Assembly (NCBI GenBank): GCA_012518035.1
Contig: JAAYTL010000118.1
Coordinates: 24,137-88,136 of the forward strand
Reading direction: 5' to 3'
Length of the DNA stretch: 64,000 nucleotides
Origin: Tissierellia bacterium
Lineage (GTDB): Bacteria > Bacillota > Clostridia > Tissierellales > Tissierellaceae
Below are positions 1-7,731 of the stretch, one piece after another (within the stretch, counting starts at the first letter, position 1; every line of letters begins with the position of its first letter). The notes below the pieces were generated by a model that made no database searches, had not been told where the DNA came from, and worked only from the letters and a program-made list of their open reading frames with translations. A program made the translations under genes and the position numbers.

Positions 1-351
1 AGTTGATTCATCCTCCATTATGATACGGTTTTCTTCAATCCCATTGTTGACGAGATATCTCTTCATGGCCTCTGCCTCTGGAATAGATTCATCATGACCT
101 TGGCCACCAGAAACTATTACTTCTACATCCTTGTGCTCTTTTAAATATTCATTTGCTACTTTCAACCTTTCCAACAAGGCTGGTGAGGGTGTATCTCGAT
201 AAAGTCTGGCTCCCAGAACTATTACATAGTCCACCTTATCAATATTGGGGTCCCTATTGGCTTCCAGGAAAATTAATCCTTCTATGGTAAGAAAGGAAGC
301 TAGTCCTATTACGATTAGAATAAACAATACCTTAAACAAGTTTAGTTTCAT
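1..351 (-). CDS. DUF218 (ElyC/SanA/YdcF-like) membrane-anchored protein, partial
   Basis: The N-terminal 117 residues are visible; the rest lies beyond the window edge. The protein opens with a hydrophobic anchor (residues about 4-24), followed by DYVIVLGARL and VIVSGGQG with a following EAEAMKRYL. These are the hallmark strands of the DUF218 fold seen in ElyC, SanA and YdcF. The family is linked to cell-envelope polysaccharide or vancomycin-tolerance roles, but its chemistry is not settled. I chose the ATG at 351 because GGTGA sits five bases upstream; an in-frame ATG at 363 is possible but badly spaced. A long cytoplasmic function is unlikely given the anchor. Confidence 0.85.
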   Translation of the reverse strand, partial: MKLNLFKVLFILIVIGLASFLTIEGLIFLEANRDPNIDKVDYVIVLGARLYRDTPSPALLERLKVANEYLKEHKDVEVIVSGGQGHDESIPEAEAMKRYLVNNGIEENRIIMEDEST

Positions 352-462
352 TTGAGTCACCATAATCCTTTAGTCCTTAGCTTAATTAAGATAAGTATAC
401 CATATTTAACCAGGAAATCATGAGATATATTTTCTTCTAGAAGTTTTGTAAGCGGATAAAAG

Positions 463-999
463 CTAGTTGAATACCAGGTTTGTCACTATAACTGCAGTTA
501 CGATACCTACAAAATCAGCAATTAGTCCTGCTGGAAGTGAATGCCTGGTTTTCTTGATGGATACTGCTCCAAAATAAATGGCAAGGACATAGAAGGTAGT
601 CTCAGTGGACCCCATCATAACAGAAACCATTCTACCTATTAAGGAATCTGGTCCATGAGTGGTAATTAATTCACTCATGATCCCCATAGCCCCTCCACCA
701 GACAAGGGTCTTATAAAGGCCATGGATAATACTTCTGCTGGCATACCAATGAGATTAGTTATTGGTGCTAGCGCTTCTATAAGCAGATCTAGGGCTCCAG
801 AAGCCCTAAAAACTCCAATGGACACCAACATAGCAACTAAAGAAGGGATTATCCTTACAGCTGTATCAAATCCTTCCTTGGCTCCTTCTACAAAGGATTC
901 ATAAACCTTAATCTTTATTAAGATCCCATACAAGGGAATAAACAAGAGTATAAACGGTATAGCATATCTGGAAATATCATTTATTAAGTCTATAATCAT
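463..999 (-). CDS. spmB: Spore maturation protein B
   Basis: A 178-residue integral membrane protein with several hydrophobic segments and the glycine-rich nucleoside-recognition (Gate) domain, including RPLSGGGAMGIMSEL and GSTETTFYVLAIYFG. Length and motifs match SpmB of Bacillus and Clostridium. In Bacillus subtilis, SpmA and SpmB are needed for core dehydration during spore maturation. The start has GGTGGAGAG upstream. It follows spmA by only three bases, so the two are co-transcribed and probably form one complex. Their presence says the host forms spores or descends from a spore former. Confidence 0.93.
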   Translation of the reverse strand: MIIDLINDISRYAIPFILLFIPLYGILIKIKVYESFVEGAKEGFDTAVRIIPSLVAMLVSIGVFRASGALDLLIEALAPITNLIGMPAEVLSMAFIRPLSGGGAMGIMSELITTHGPDSLIGRMVSVMMGSTETTFYVLAIYFGAVSIKKTRHSLPAGLIADFVGIVTAVIVTNLVFN

Positions 1000-1002
1000 T
1001 TT

Positions 1003-1602
1003 TTACTCTCCACCCCTCACCCTGTATCTAGATACTCTTTGAAGTATTTTAACAGCTATAATAGCAGCTATTGTAGATGCTGTTGTAGCTATTATAGTAG
1101 GTCCTATGATTTCAGTGGGATTTGCAGAACCTGCTGATGTCCTAATTGCTATAACTGTTGCTGGTATTATGGTTAGGGACGAGGTATTTATAGCTAAAAA
1201 CATCACCATAGAGTTTGTTGCAGTATCCTTGTTTGGATTTAGCTTTTGTAATTCTTTCATTGCTTTTATCCCTAGGGGAGTGGCTGCATTTCCCAATCCA
1301 AGTAGATTTGCTCCAAAATTCATAAGGATAGCTCCCATGGCTGGATGGCCTTGTGGAATCTCAGGAAATAGTGGTCTTATTATCAAACTAAGTCCTTTTG
1401 CCATATAGCTTACAAGACCAGATTCTTCTGCGATTTTCATTATTCCAAGCCACAAGGCCATAACGCCTATAAGCCCTAAAGATATGGTAATGGCTAATTC
1501 AGCATTGCTAATGGCAGCCTCTGTTACAGCATCAATATTTCCAGAAATTGCACCAACAATTATTCCACTAGCTAAAAGTACAAACCAAATTATATTAATC
1601 AT
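1003..1602 (-). CDS. spmA: Spore maturation protein A
   Basis: A 199-residue multi-pass membrane protein with a Gate (nucleoside recognition) domain. The segments MALWLGIMKIAEESGLV and MNFGANLLGLGNAATPLGI are typical of SpmA. It is the partner of SpmB in forespore core dehydration and spore heat resistance. The ATG has a strong GGGAGGAGGG site upstream, and spmB follows after three bases. No other sporulation gene is adjacent. The assignment rests on motif pattern, size and the conserved spmA-spmB order. Confidence 0.93.
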   Translation of the reverse strand: MINIIWFVLLASGIIVGAISGNIDAVTEAAISNAELAITISLGLIGVMALWLGIMKIAEESGLVSYMAKGLSLIIRPLFPEIPQGHPAMGAILMNFGANLLGLGNAATPLGIKAMKELQKLNPNKDTATNSMVMFLAINTSSLTIIPATVIAIRTSAGSANPTEIIGPTIIATTASTIAAIIAVKILQRVSRYRVRGGE

Positions 1603-1677
1603 AATAACCCTCCTCCCTATATCATATTGGAGGATTAAGAAAATATTATAGATAGATACTGGTCTTTATATCCAAAA

Positions 1678-1731
1678 TAAAAAAGCTTCCAAGTAGATAA
1701 TTATTATGATTGAATCATCTACCTTGGAAGT
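1678..1731 (-). terminator. Rho-independent terminator after the DUF3887 lipoprotein gene
   Basis: Read on the minus strand, CTTCCAAGGTAGAT pairs with ATCTACTTGGAAG across a loop and is followed by CTTTTTTATTTT. It lies between the lipoprotein gene and spmA, so it ends the upstream transcript and isolates spmAB. Confidence 0.8.
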
Positions 1732-1759
1732 ATAATATCAGTAGCCTACCCAGCTATTC

Positions 1760-2182
1760 TTACCTAATTCTTAAGTCAGTAATCTGATTATCCATATCAA
1801 TGGTTAGTCTAAAGGTAAGGTCTGCGTCCTTAAATGACCCTGTGATAAATACTAAATAGTATCTATCAATTTTTTCTGCTGAATGGAATTCCTGTTGGAT
1901 ATAATCACCAAACTCTTCCTCTAAGCCTAACCATATCTCCTCCAATTCCTCAGAATTTAATTTATCAATCATGCTATCATCAAGTCTTTCCACTGCCTCC
2001 TTGTATTCACCGTTGCTTAGCTGCTCAATAAAACCCTTGGCTAAATTGATAATATCAAAATGTTCTCCAGTATATTCTTCATCCTTACTTACTTTTTCAT
2101 CTGCTTGAAGCTGTCTTAGTCCACACCCAGCCACAAGGTATATAGCTCCCAGTAATAAGCTTAGGAATATTAGTTTTCGCAT
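1760..2182 (-). CDS. DUF3887-like lipoprotein
   Basis: A 140-residue protein with a lipoprotein signal: a basic start (MRK), a hydrophobic core and a lipobox ending LVAGC, with the lipidated cysteine near residue 20. The mature part resembles DUF3887 domains, with a helical NGEYKEAVERLDD segment and a C-terminal strand pair ending ITDLRI. Such domains are usually found outside the membrane of Firmicutes and have no known enzymatic activity. The ATG follows AGGTGATT. It is a single-gene unit with its own terminator. The domain call is by recognition and moderately sure; the lipoprotein call is firm. Confidence 0.75.
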   Translation of the reverse strand: MRKLIFLSLLLGAIYLVAGCGLRQLQADEKVSKDEEYTGEHFDIINLAKGFIEQLSNGEYKEAVERLDDSMIDKLNSEELEEIWLGLEEEFGDYIQQEFHSAEKIDRYYLVFITGSFKDADLTFRLTIDMDNQITDLRIR

Positions 2183-2214
2183 ACAATCACCTGTTTTCTT
2201 CTACCTAGTATATA

Positions 2215-2243
2215 AATAAGACCTGATTAAAACAGGTCTTATT
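2215..2243. terminator. Hairpin terminator after the UPF0173 hydrolase gene
   Basis: AATAAGACCTG and CAGGTCTTATT form a perfect 11-bp stem around a 7-base loop directly after the stop of the minus-strand hydrolase gene. The A/T flanks could let it work on both strands. Confidence 0.8.
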
Positions 2244-2927
2244 TTAAAATTCGTAGGATTCTCCAATTTCCAAAATCTTAGTATCAGAATATTTGTTCTG
2301 AGTCTTGAAGTCATTTGGGTCTGCCTTGATTAATGGGAAGGTATCATAATGCATTGGAATTACAAGCTTTGGCTTAATAAATTCAGTTGCAATAACAGCA
2401 TCATCTATATCCATTGTAAAGTTGCCACCTATTGGTAGCAGGGCCACATCTATGTTTTCAGCTTCTAAGAGTTTCATATCCATGGTCAAACCCGTGTCAC
2501 CAGCATGATAGATCTTCTTATTGTTTACCTCAATTACGAAACCACAGGGATTACCCCCATACAGCATACCATCCTCAGTAGGAATTCCGGAACCATGAAG
2601 GGCAGGTGTTAACTTTACAACTCCGAAATCAAACTTATACCTACCACCTATATGCATAGAATGAGTATTTAGGCCCATACCTGATAGATAATTAGAGATC
2701 TCTGCATTGGCAATTACCAGTGCATCATTTGATTTGGCTAACTCTAAAGTATCCCCTAAGTGGTCTCCATGACCATGACTTACAAAAATATGTGTTAAGT
2801 CCCTAATATCTTCTAACTTAATATTAGATAGGGAGTTTCCTGTAATATAGGGGTCGATTATAGCCTTAAATCCTTCTTCTTCAACTACAAAAGCTGAATG
2901 ACCAAGATAGGTCAATTTCATCTTCAT
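2244..2927 (-). CDS. UPF0173-family metal-dependent hydrolase (metallo-beta-lactamase fold)
   Basis: A 227-residue single-domain metallo-beta-lactamase fold protein. Metal ligands are visible in SHGHGDHLGD (residues about 50-59), HAGDTG (about 141-146) and the late histidine in VIPMHYDTFP. The start TYLGHSAFVV and the length are typical of the UPF0173 family (YtkL-like). The substrate is unknown for most members. AGAGGTGA lies immediately before the first ATG, so the second ATG two codons downstream (2921) is an equally likely start. It has its own terminator and no obvious functional neighbour. Confidence 0.88.
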   Translation of the reverse strand: MKMKLTYLGHSAFVVEEEGFKAIIDPYITGNSLSNIKLEDIRDLTHIFVSHGHGDHLGDTLELAKSNDALVIANAEISNYLSGMGLNTHSMHIGGRYKFDFGVVKLTPALHGSGIPTEDGMLYGGNPCGFVIEVNNKKIYHAGDTGLTMDMKLLEAENIDVALLPIGGNFTMDIDDAVIATEFIKPKLVIPMHYDTFPLIKADPNDFKTQNKYSDTKILEIGESYEF

Positions 2928-2978
2928 TCACCTCTCCTTTATATACTTACCCAAATCAATTGAAATACAACAAAGGAT

Positions 2979-3049
2979 AAGAAGCAAGCCTAAGGTATAG
3001 GTCTTATAATATAGCATACTGTCTAATAAAATATTAGGCAAAGCTTCTT
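2979..3049 (-). terminator. Possible hairpin downstream of glsA
   Basis: On the minus strand, AAGAAGC and GCCTAA pair with TTAGGC and GCTTCTT across a long AT-rich loop just past the glutaminase stop. There is no strong U-tail, so this is a weak terminator call. Confidence 0.4.
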
Positions 3050-3050
3050 A

Positions 3051-3965
3051 CTAAAAGATTCTCAAATCAAATTCCTCGGATATTGATTTCAGTATCCCTA
3101 ATCCCGCAATGGAATTACCATTCTCATCCAAAGGTGGGCTGAATACACCTATACCCAGTTTATTTGGAACAACAGCTAAGATTCCACCACCTACTCCCGA
3201 TTTTGACGGAATCCCAACCTCTACAGCATATTGACCGCTATAGTTATACATTCCTGAAGTTACCATAATTCCAAGTAATATGGAACTTAAGCTATTTGGA
3301 CTTGACTTACCGTAATCATCCAATCCCCTGCATCCATTGGCTAAAAAGGCTGCTATATTTCCTAAATCTTCAGCATCCACCTCAATTGAACATTGTTTAA
3401 AGTAGGCGTCTAAAATTTCTTCCACATCTCCATCTAAGATGCCCCTGGCCCTCATAAGGTTGGCTATAGCACGATTTTTGTCACCTGTAGCCTTTTCAGA
3501 TTGGTAGACCTCTTCGTTATAAATAATGTTAGGGTTATTAGTCATTATTCTAGTTAACTCCAATATCCTCTGGAACTTCTCATCACCTGAGCCATGAACC
3601 AAGGAAGTAGTAAGTATGGCACCAGCATTTATCATAGGATTTGCCGGCTTAGTAATATGAGGTAAGTCCAACTTATAGAGCGTATTAAAGGGTTCATCTG
3701 TCCCCTCATAACCTACCCTCCCAAACACATAATCTTGTCCCTTGTCCATAACAGCCCGCATCAAGGTAATTACCTTTGAAATACTCTGGATAGTAAACTT
3801 AATAGAAGTGTCTCCAGCCGTGGTTATAGTTCCATCTAGGTCAACTAGGCAAACCCCAATATGGTTGGGATTTGCTTTTGCTAGGGCTGGGATATAGTCA
3901 GCTACCTTCCCCTCTTTTAAGAGATATCTGTTTTTCTCAACTATGTCTGTCAGTACTTTTTCCAT
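3051..3965 (-). CDS. glsA: Glutaminase A
   Basis: A 304-residue serine-type glutaminase of the beta-lactamase/penicillin-binding fold that hydrolyses L-glutamine to L-glutamate and ammonia. Visible motifs are the S-x-x-K catalytic element in FTIQSISKV, the NPMINAGAI block and SKSGVGGGI near the C-terminus, all classical for GlsA. The reading frame is open six codons further up, but AGGAGGCGAGG lies just before the ATG at 3965, which is therefore the start. The upstream pseudouridine synthase gene ends just before this site, so co-transcription is likely. Its product is the substrate of the methylaspartate pathway encoded at 46-56 kb, so glutamine can be funnelled into that fermentation. Confidence 0.93.
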   Translation of the reverse strand: MEKVLTDIVEKNRYLLKEGKVADYIPALAKANPNHIGVCLVDLDGTITTAGDTSIKFTIQSISKVITLMRAVMDKGQDYVFGRVGYEGTDEPFNTLYKLDLPHITKPANPMINAGAILTTSLVHGSGDEKFQRILELTRIMTNNPNIIYNEEVYQSEKATGDKNRAIANLMRARGILDGDVEEILDAYFKQCSIEVDAEDLGNIAAFLANGCRGLDDYGKSSPNSLSSILLGIMVTSGMYNYSGQYAVEVGIPSKSGVGGGILAVVPNKLGIGVFSPPLDENGNSIAGLGILKSISEEFDLRIF

Positions 3966-3979
3966 AACCTCGCCTCCTA

Positions 3980-4948
3980 TCATATAAATAAATCCTGTTC
4001 AATCTTTAAGTATTCCTCACTCGGTCTGGTCTCAAAGATCTTACCATTCAAATATTCAAGGTCCTCCCTTAATCCTTGAAGCTCTATCTTATAGCCATGA
4101 AGCCATTGGCTGGTTAAACCATAATTATCTTTAAATCTTTTGTTTACATTTTTATCTCCATACTTACCATCACCTATAATGGGAAAACCTAAAGTTGAAA
4201 GTTGACTTCTTATTTGATGGGTCCTCCCGGTAATTAGCTCGATTTCCAGTAAGGTGTAACCATCAGAGTATTTTAATGGCTTAACATTGGTGACAATAAG
4301 CTTTGCACCATCCTTGTTCTGTTGACTAATCTTAACCCTATTATTACTTTTATCCTTTATAAGGTAGGCCTCAACCCTAACCTCATCCTTAAATCTACCC
4401 TTTACAATAGTCTTATAGAAGGTCCTAATATACCTATTCCTAATCGCCTCATTAATCTTCTTTAAACTATCATAACTCTTGGCTCCTATTATAAGTCCAG
4501 ACGTATTTCTATCCAATCTATTACATATAGAAGGTTTAAAGGTCCTATTATCTTCAGGTTTGTAGTCCCCCTTTTCGATTAGGTAATTAATCATTCCATC
4601 AGCTATATTGTCATCATTTGGATTGCCTGCTCCATGGGACAAGATGCCTACTTTCTTGTTAATCAAGATGATATTCCTATCTTCGTAGACAATGTCTAGT
4701 TTTAGATGTGATTTTATATGTTCTCTTGTTCCAAGGAATTTTTCAATTGTCTCATCTGACAAAAAGAGTTGGATCCGATCACCTGCATATATAATCATTT
4801 CTGGTGTGGCTTTTTTCCCGTTAACCTTGATATTTTTCTTTCTTATCATTTTGAATATGAAATTCCTAGGAGCCCTTTCAAGATATTTCTGCAAAAATCT
4901 ATCTAGTCTTTGTTCATTTTCATTTTTTTGGATAATTATTTCCTTCAA
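3980..4948 (-). CDS. RluA/RluD-family ribosomal large-subunit pseudouridine synthase
   Basis: A 322-residue protein with an N-terminal S4 RNA-binding domain (residues about 13-75; RLDRFLQKYL, KKNIKVNGKKA) and a RluA-type catalytic domain. The catalytic aspartate sits in NRLDRNTSGLIIGAKS, and GRTHQIRSQL is the usual C-terminal catalytic-core block. The family isomerises uridines in 23S rRNA. Which of RluC or RluD sites it modifies cannot be told from sequence alone. The gene diverges from the MltG-like gene and shares an AT-rich promoter region with it. Confidence 0.88.
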   Translation of the reverse strand: MKEIIIQKNENEQRLDRFLQKYLERAPRNFIFKMIRKKNIKVNGKKATPEMIIYAGDRIQLFLSDETIEKFLGTREHIKSHLKLDIVYEDRNIILINKKVGILSHGAGNPNDDNIADGMINYLIEKGDYKPEDNRTFKPSICNRLDRNTSGLIIGAKSYDSLKKINEAIRNRYIRTFYKTIVKGRFKDEVRVEAYLIKDKSNNRVKISQQNKDGAKLIVTNVKPLKYSDGYTLLEIELITGRTHQIRSQLSTLGFPIIGDGKYGDKNVNKRFKDNYGLTSQWLHGYKIELQGLREDLEYLNGKIFETRPSEEYLKIEQDLFI

Positions 4949-5036
4949 TTTATACCACCTTTAATATTACTTGTGCTATAATTATAATATACTATTGGAC
5001 AAAATGAAACTTTTACAAGATAAATGGGGTGAGCTT

Positions 5037-5576
5037 GTGCAAAGCTTTTTTGAAAGATTAAAGGATTTTATATATGAATCAATGGATTACATACTTATAC
5101 TAGCTATTATAGTTGCTGTTGTCTCCTTAATAGGATGGAGATTGGATATATTATTTAACGATGACGCAGTCGCAAAATCACCACCTGTTGTTTCCGACGA
5201 AACAAATGGTTGGACTGATGAAGAGGATGATGATATTGGAGATTCCAATCCTGACCCAACAACAAATGAAGATGAAGAACCTACAGGTGAAGAAACTGAT
5301 GTGGCAGACAATCCAGATGTAGATACACCAGATGATACATCCGATAATACACCTGATGACACTCCTGATACTATTACCATAAATATTCCAGATGGAACCC
5401 TACCATCCGGCATTGGTAGTATACTTGAATCAAATGGGTTAATTGAAAGCAAGAATGAATTCGTATTAAGGGCCCAATCCTTAGGCCTAGATAGGAAACT
5501 TAAAGCTGGTACCTTTAGAATTAAAACCAATAGCTCCCTTGATGAAATAATTAAGATACTAGCACAAGGGAATTAA
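5037..5576 (+). CDS. MltG/YceG-like single-pass membrane protein lacking the catalytic domain
   Basis: About 179 residues. A short cytoplasmic stretch is followed by one transmembrane helix (YILILAIIVAVVSLIGW), a linker of about 70 residues rich in Asp, Glu, Thr and Pro, and a C-terminal domain of about 70 residues. That domain (INIPDGTLPSGIGSILESNG through LKAGTFRI, then LDEIIKILAQG) matches the small LysM-like domain at the start of MltG/YceG endolytic transglycosylases. The catalytic transglycosylase part is absent. I chose GTG at 5037, which has GGGGTGAG well placed. ATG 5004 is possible; the furthest-upstream in-frame start at 4971 would lie ahead of the apparent -10 element TATAAT near 4978. 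The role is unknown, possibly peptidoglycan binding. Confidence 0.75.
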   Translation: MQSFFERLKDFIYESMDYILILAIIVAVVSLIGWRLDILFNDDAVAKSPPVVSDETNGWTDEEDDDIGDSNPDPTTNEDEEPTGEETDVADNPDVDTPDDTSDNTPDDTPDTITINIPDGTLPSGIGSILESNGLIESKNEFVLRAQSLGLDRKLKAGTFRIKTNSSLDEIIKILAQGN

Positions 5577-5592
5577 TTTAAATAAGCACGTA

Positions 5593-5621
5593 AAAAGCGA
5601 TGGTGTCACACCATCGCTTTT
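5593..5621. terminator. Bidirectional terminator between convergent genes
   Basis: AAAAGCGATGGTG and CACCATCGCTTTT form a perfect 13-bp stem with a TCA loop and A/T runs on each side. It serves the plus-strand MltG-like gene and the convergent minus-strand gene, whose stop codon touches the stem. Confidence 0.92.
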
Positions 5622-6171
5622 AGTATGTCTCGTTTATGTAATCATCTATTAGGGATACCTTCTTTTCTTCAATAAACACCTTCTCTTCTCTTAGGATTTC
5701 TAATAGCCATGTGGCTTTTGAATGAAAGATTGCTTCTTTATAATCCAAGAGTACGATTTCGTAAAGCTTATCCCTTAAGGATTTAGATTCCATCTTCACA
5801 AAGTAGGCTTCTACACCCTTAAACTCTATGAGCTTGAGTAGTGAAAGGGCAGCCCTATCCTTCTCATGATAATAGTTATTACCTTTGTTTAGATAATATG
5901 AATAATACCTCTGATGCTTTCTAGTATTCTTGATTTCCTTTGCTAGCATGGTATAGTATTTTGCTAGGACATTATAGTATTGGTAGTTAAACATACCTTT
6001 TTCATAGCTATCAACCCTTAAGAAGGGTTTAAGATTCGATTTTCTAACTAAATCAAAATTCTGCTCCAAAAACTCCCTTTTAGATAGATCTCCATTGGCG
6101 TATTGCATAATCAGAGACGACCTGCAATCAAAAAAGCGTTCAAAAGCGGTCTTTCTTCTATTAATTATCAA
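5620..6171 (-). CDS. Conserved clostridial protein, possibly DUF6648
   Basis: A 183-residue soluble, basic, mostly helical protein rich in Tyr, Lys and Leu (for example YNVLAKYYTMLAKEIKN and KLIEFKGVEAYFVKM). I see no catalytic motif, membrane segment or signal peptide. It resembles a family of about 180 residues found in Clostridia that I recall as DUF6648, but I cannot confirm the name. The start is TTG with GGGTG upstream. It lies just downstream of the rsuA-like gene on the same strand, with a 40-base gap, so it may share that transcript. Function unknown. Confidence 0.7.
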   Translation of the reverse strand: MIINRRKTAFERFFDCRSSLIMQYANGDLSKREFLEQNFDLVRKSNLKPFLRVDSYEKGMFNYQYYNVLAKYYTMLAKEIKNTRKHQRYYSYYLNKGNNYYHEKDRAALSLLKLIEFKGVEAYFVKMESKSLRDKLYEIVLLDYKEAIFHSKATWLLEILREEKVFIEEKKVSLIDDYINETY

Positions 6172-6211
6172 AATTATACACCCATTCTAATACAATATTA
6201 TAATCATTATA

Positions 6212-6949
6212 TCATACTTCTATAGTTTTTAATAAGGTTATTTCTTCTTCAGTAAGCTCCCTAAATTGCCCAGGTTCTAATTTATCATCTAGCTTCAAAG
6301 GACCCATGGAAATCCTTTTTAAGTAGACAACCCGAGTAGAAATGCTTTCAAACATCCTCTTAACTTGATGATATTTCCCTTCCTGAATGGTTATATATAC
6401 CTTTGATATGACATCGGATTCAACTATTTCCAGCTCAGCCGGTAGAGTTTGATAACCATCGTCTAATACCAGTCCATTCCAAAATCTCTCTTTATAGGAT
6501 TCATCTATGTACCCTGCAACTTCAGCATAGTAGACCTTGTCTACTCCTTTTTTGGGTGAAAGCAGCCTATGGGCTAATTGTCCATCATTTGTAATGAGTA
6601 ATAGACCCTCGGTATCCTTGTCCAGCCTTCCAGCAGGAAATGGCTTATAGACTAGGTATTCATCAGGCAGCAAGTCTATGACAGTCTTGTTTGATGGGTC
6701 ATTAGTAGATGAGACCAACCCTTTAGGCTTGTTCATCATCAAATATATAAATCTCCTATAATTGATTTCCATATTATTGAATTCAATTCTATCCTTATAA
6801 GGGTCTAGTTTTAAACTATTGTCATTTATGATTTCTCCATTTACCTTTACAAGACCCCTTTTTATATATGCTTTAACTTGCTTTCTGCTTCCAAATCCCA
6901 TATTAGAAATAAGTTTATCTATTCTTTCAAGTTTTTTCAAACCTCCCAC
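6212..6949 (-). CDS. rsuA: RsuA/RluB/RluE-family pseudouridine synthase
   Basis: A 245-residue two-domain enzyme: an N-terminal S4 domain (RIDKLISNMGFGSRKQVKAYI, split as usual for the family) and a catalytic domain with PAGRLDKDTEGLLLITNDG containing the catalytic Asp, then YHQVKRMFE. Size and motifs fit the RsuA branch that modifies small-subunit rRNA (U516 in E. coli), although RluB/E-type specificity is not excluded. The start is ambiguous: GTG at 6949 or TTG at 6940. GGGAGG overlaps the first and abuts the second, and no ATG is nearby. Confidence 0.85.
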   Translation of the reverse strand: MGGLKKLERIDKLISNMGFGSRKQVKAYIKRGLVKVNGEIINDNSLKLDPYKDRIEFNNMEINYRRFIYLMMNKPKGLVSSTNDPSNKTVIDLLPDEYLVYKPFPAGRLDKDTEGLLLITNDGQLAHRLLSPKKGVDKVYYAEVAGYIDESYKERFWNGLVLDDGYQTLPAELEIVESDVISKVYITIQEGKYHQVKRMFESISTRVVYLKRISMGPLKLDDKLEPGQFRELTEEEITLLKTIEV

Positions 6950-7036
6950 CTACCTATGATTATCATATTGAATAAATAAAAGTAAAATGTAAAAACTAAA
7001 TATAATTAATAATTAATCTTGAAAGGAGAAATATTG

Positions 7037-7213
7037 ATGCATAATGAAAAAATAACTGAAGGTGTGAAATGTGTCGTTAATACTTGTCATTACTACAAAT
7101 CAGGAGATTTATGTACAGCAGGTAAAATTGAAATAAAACCTAGGAATGCAAAATCAGTTGATGAAACAGACTGTGGTACTTACGTCAATGAGAATGAAAT
7201 GAGGTTGAATTAG
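7037..7213 (+). CDS. DUF1540 cysteine-rich small protein
   Basis: A 58-residue protein with the DUF1540 pattern: VKCVVNTCHYYKSGDLCTAGKI, then a conserved NAKSVDETDCGTY block. Four cysteines spaced C-x5-C-x8-C and a late C suggest metal binding. The family is common in spore-forming Firmicutes and has no settled function. AAAGGAGA lies seven bases before ATG 7037, so I prefer that start to the in-frame upstream TTG. It is a lone plus-strand gene in a minus-strand region, ended by a hairpin. Confidence 0.85.
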   Translation: MHNEKITEGVKCVVNTCHYYKSGDLCTAGKIEIKPRNAKSVDETDCGTYVNENEMRLN

Positions 7214-7214
7214 A

Positions 7215-7242
7215 AATAATGCAGGGAAGGCCCTGCATTATT
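7215..7242. terminator. Hairpin after the DUF1540 gene
   Basis: AATAATGCAGGG and CCCTGCATTATT form a perfect 12-bp stem with an AAGG loop immediately after the plus-strand stop. The U-tail is short. It also faces the end of the convergent P-loop gene. Confidence 0.8.
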
Positions 7243-7270
7243 CATATACACTATTAAATCTAATAAATCT

Positions 7271-7693
7271 CTATAGTTCTAATTCAATACAATGCTCTTT
7301 TAATTCATCAGGCATATCCTTCAATCTATAATCAACATTGATATAAAATTGTGTACCATATTTCTCCTTAATCAATGTAAGTCGATCTAATAAGTCCTTT
7401 AAATCATCTATGCTTAGATTTATTACCTTATATATAGAATCTACATATATTTTCTCTAAATCATAATCCATACCTATAGTTCCACACAAAAAGCCATAGA
7501 AAGATTCAACACTATCAATATTGAATTCCATGGCATTTATCAATCTAACATTATAATTTAATGTAAAGATATGGTCATCATCCACATCAATAAAGGCAAT
7601 ATTACCATTACCCTCTTTCATGTCCTTATTGGCATTGTCTATTAGCCATTTGGTTTTACCTGCACCCTTTTCGCCTAAAATAAACTTGCACAT
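7271..7693 (-). CDS. Small P-loop ATP-binding protein of unknown role
   Basis: A 140-residue protein starting with a clear Walker A motif (ILGEKGAGKTKW, residues 5-16). A hydrophobic strand followed by acidic residues (IAFIDVDDDH) and a second strand with IYVDSIYKV could supply Walker B. The size is only that of a minimal P-loop core. Similar short ATPases occur in Clostridia without assigned function. The ATG follows AGGTGGGGG. It may be co-transcribed with the radical SAM gene upstream, 38 bases away. I do not infer a substrate. Confidence 0.75.
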   Translation of the reverse strand: MCKFILGEKGAGKTKWLIDNANKDMKEGNGNIAFIDVDDDHIFTLNYNVRLINAMEFNIDSVESFYGFLCGTIGMDYDLEKIYVDSIYKVINLSIDDLKDLLDRLTLIKEKYGTQFYINVDYRLKDMPDELKEHCIELEL

Positions 7694-7731
7694 AATAAAC
7701 CCCCACCTTTCTTTTTATTGGTCTTATTTAA

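Noticed and set aside
5087..5530. Minus-strand serine-rich open frame opposite the MltG-like gene
   Set aside because: The serine runs are the reverse reading of the acidic Asp/Glu/Thr linker, so it is a compositional artefact.
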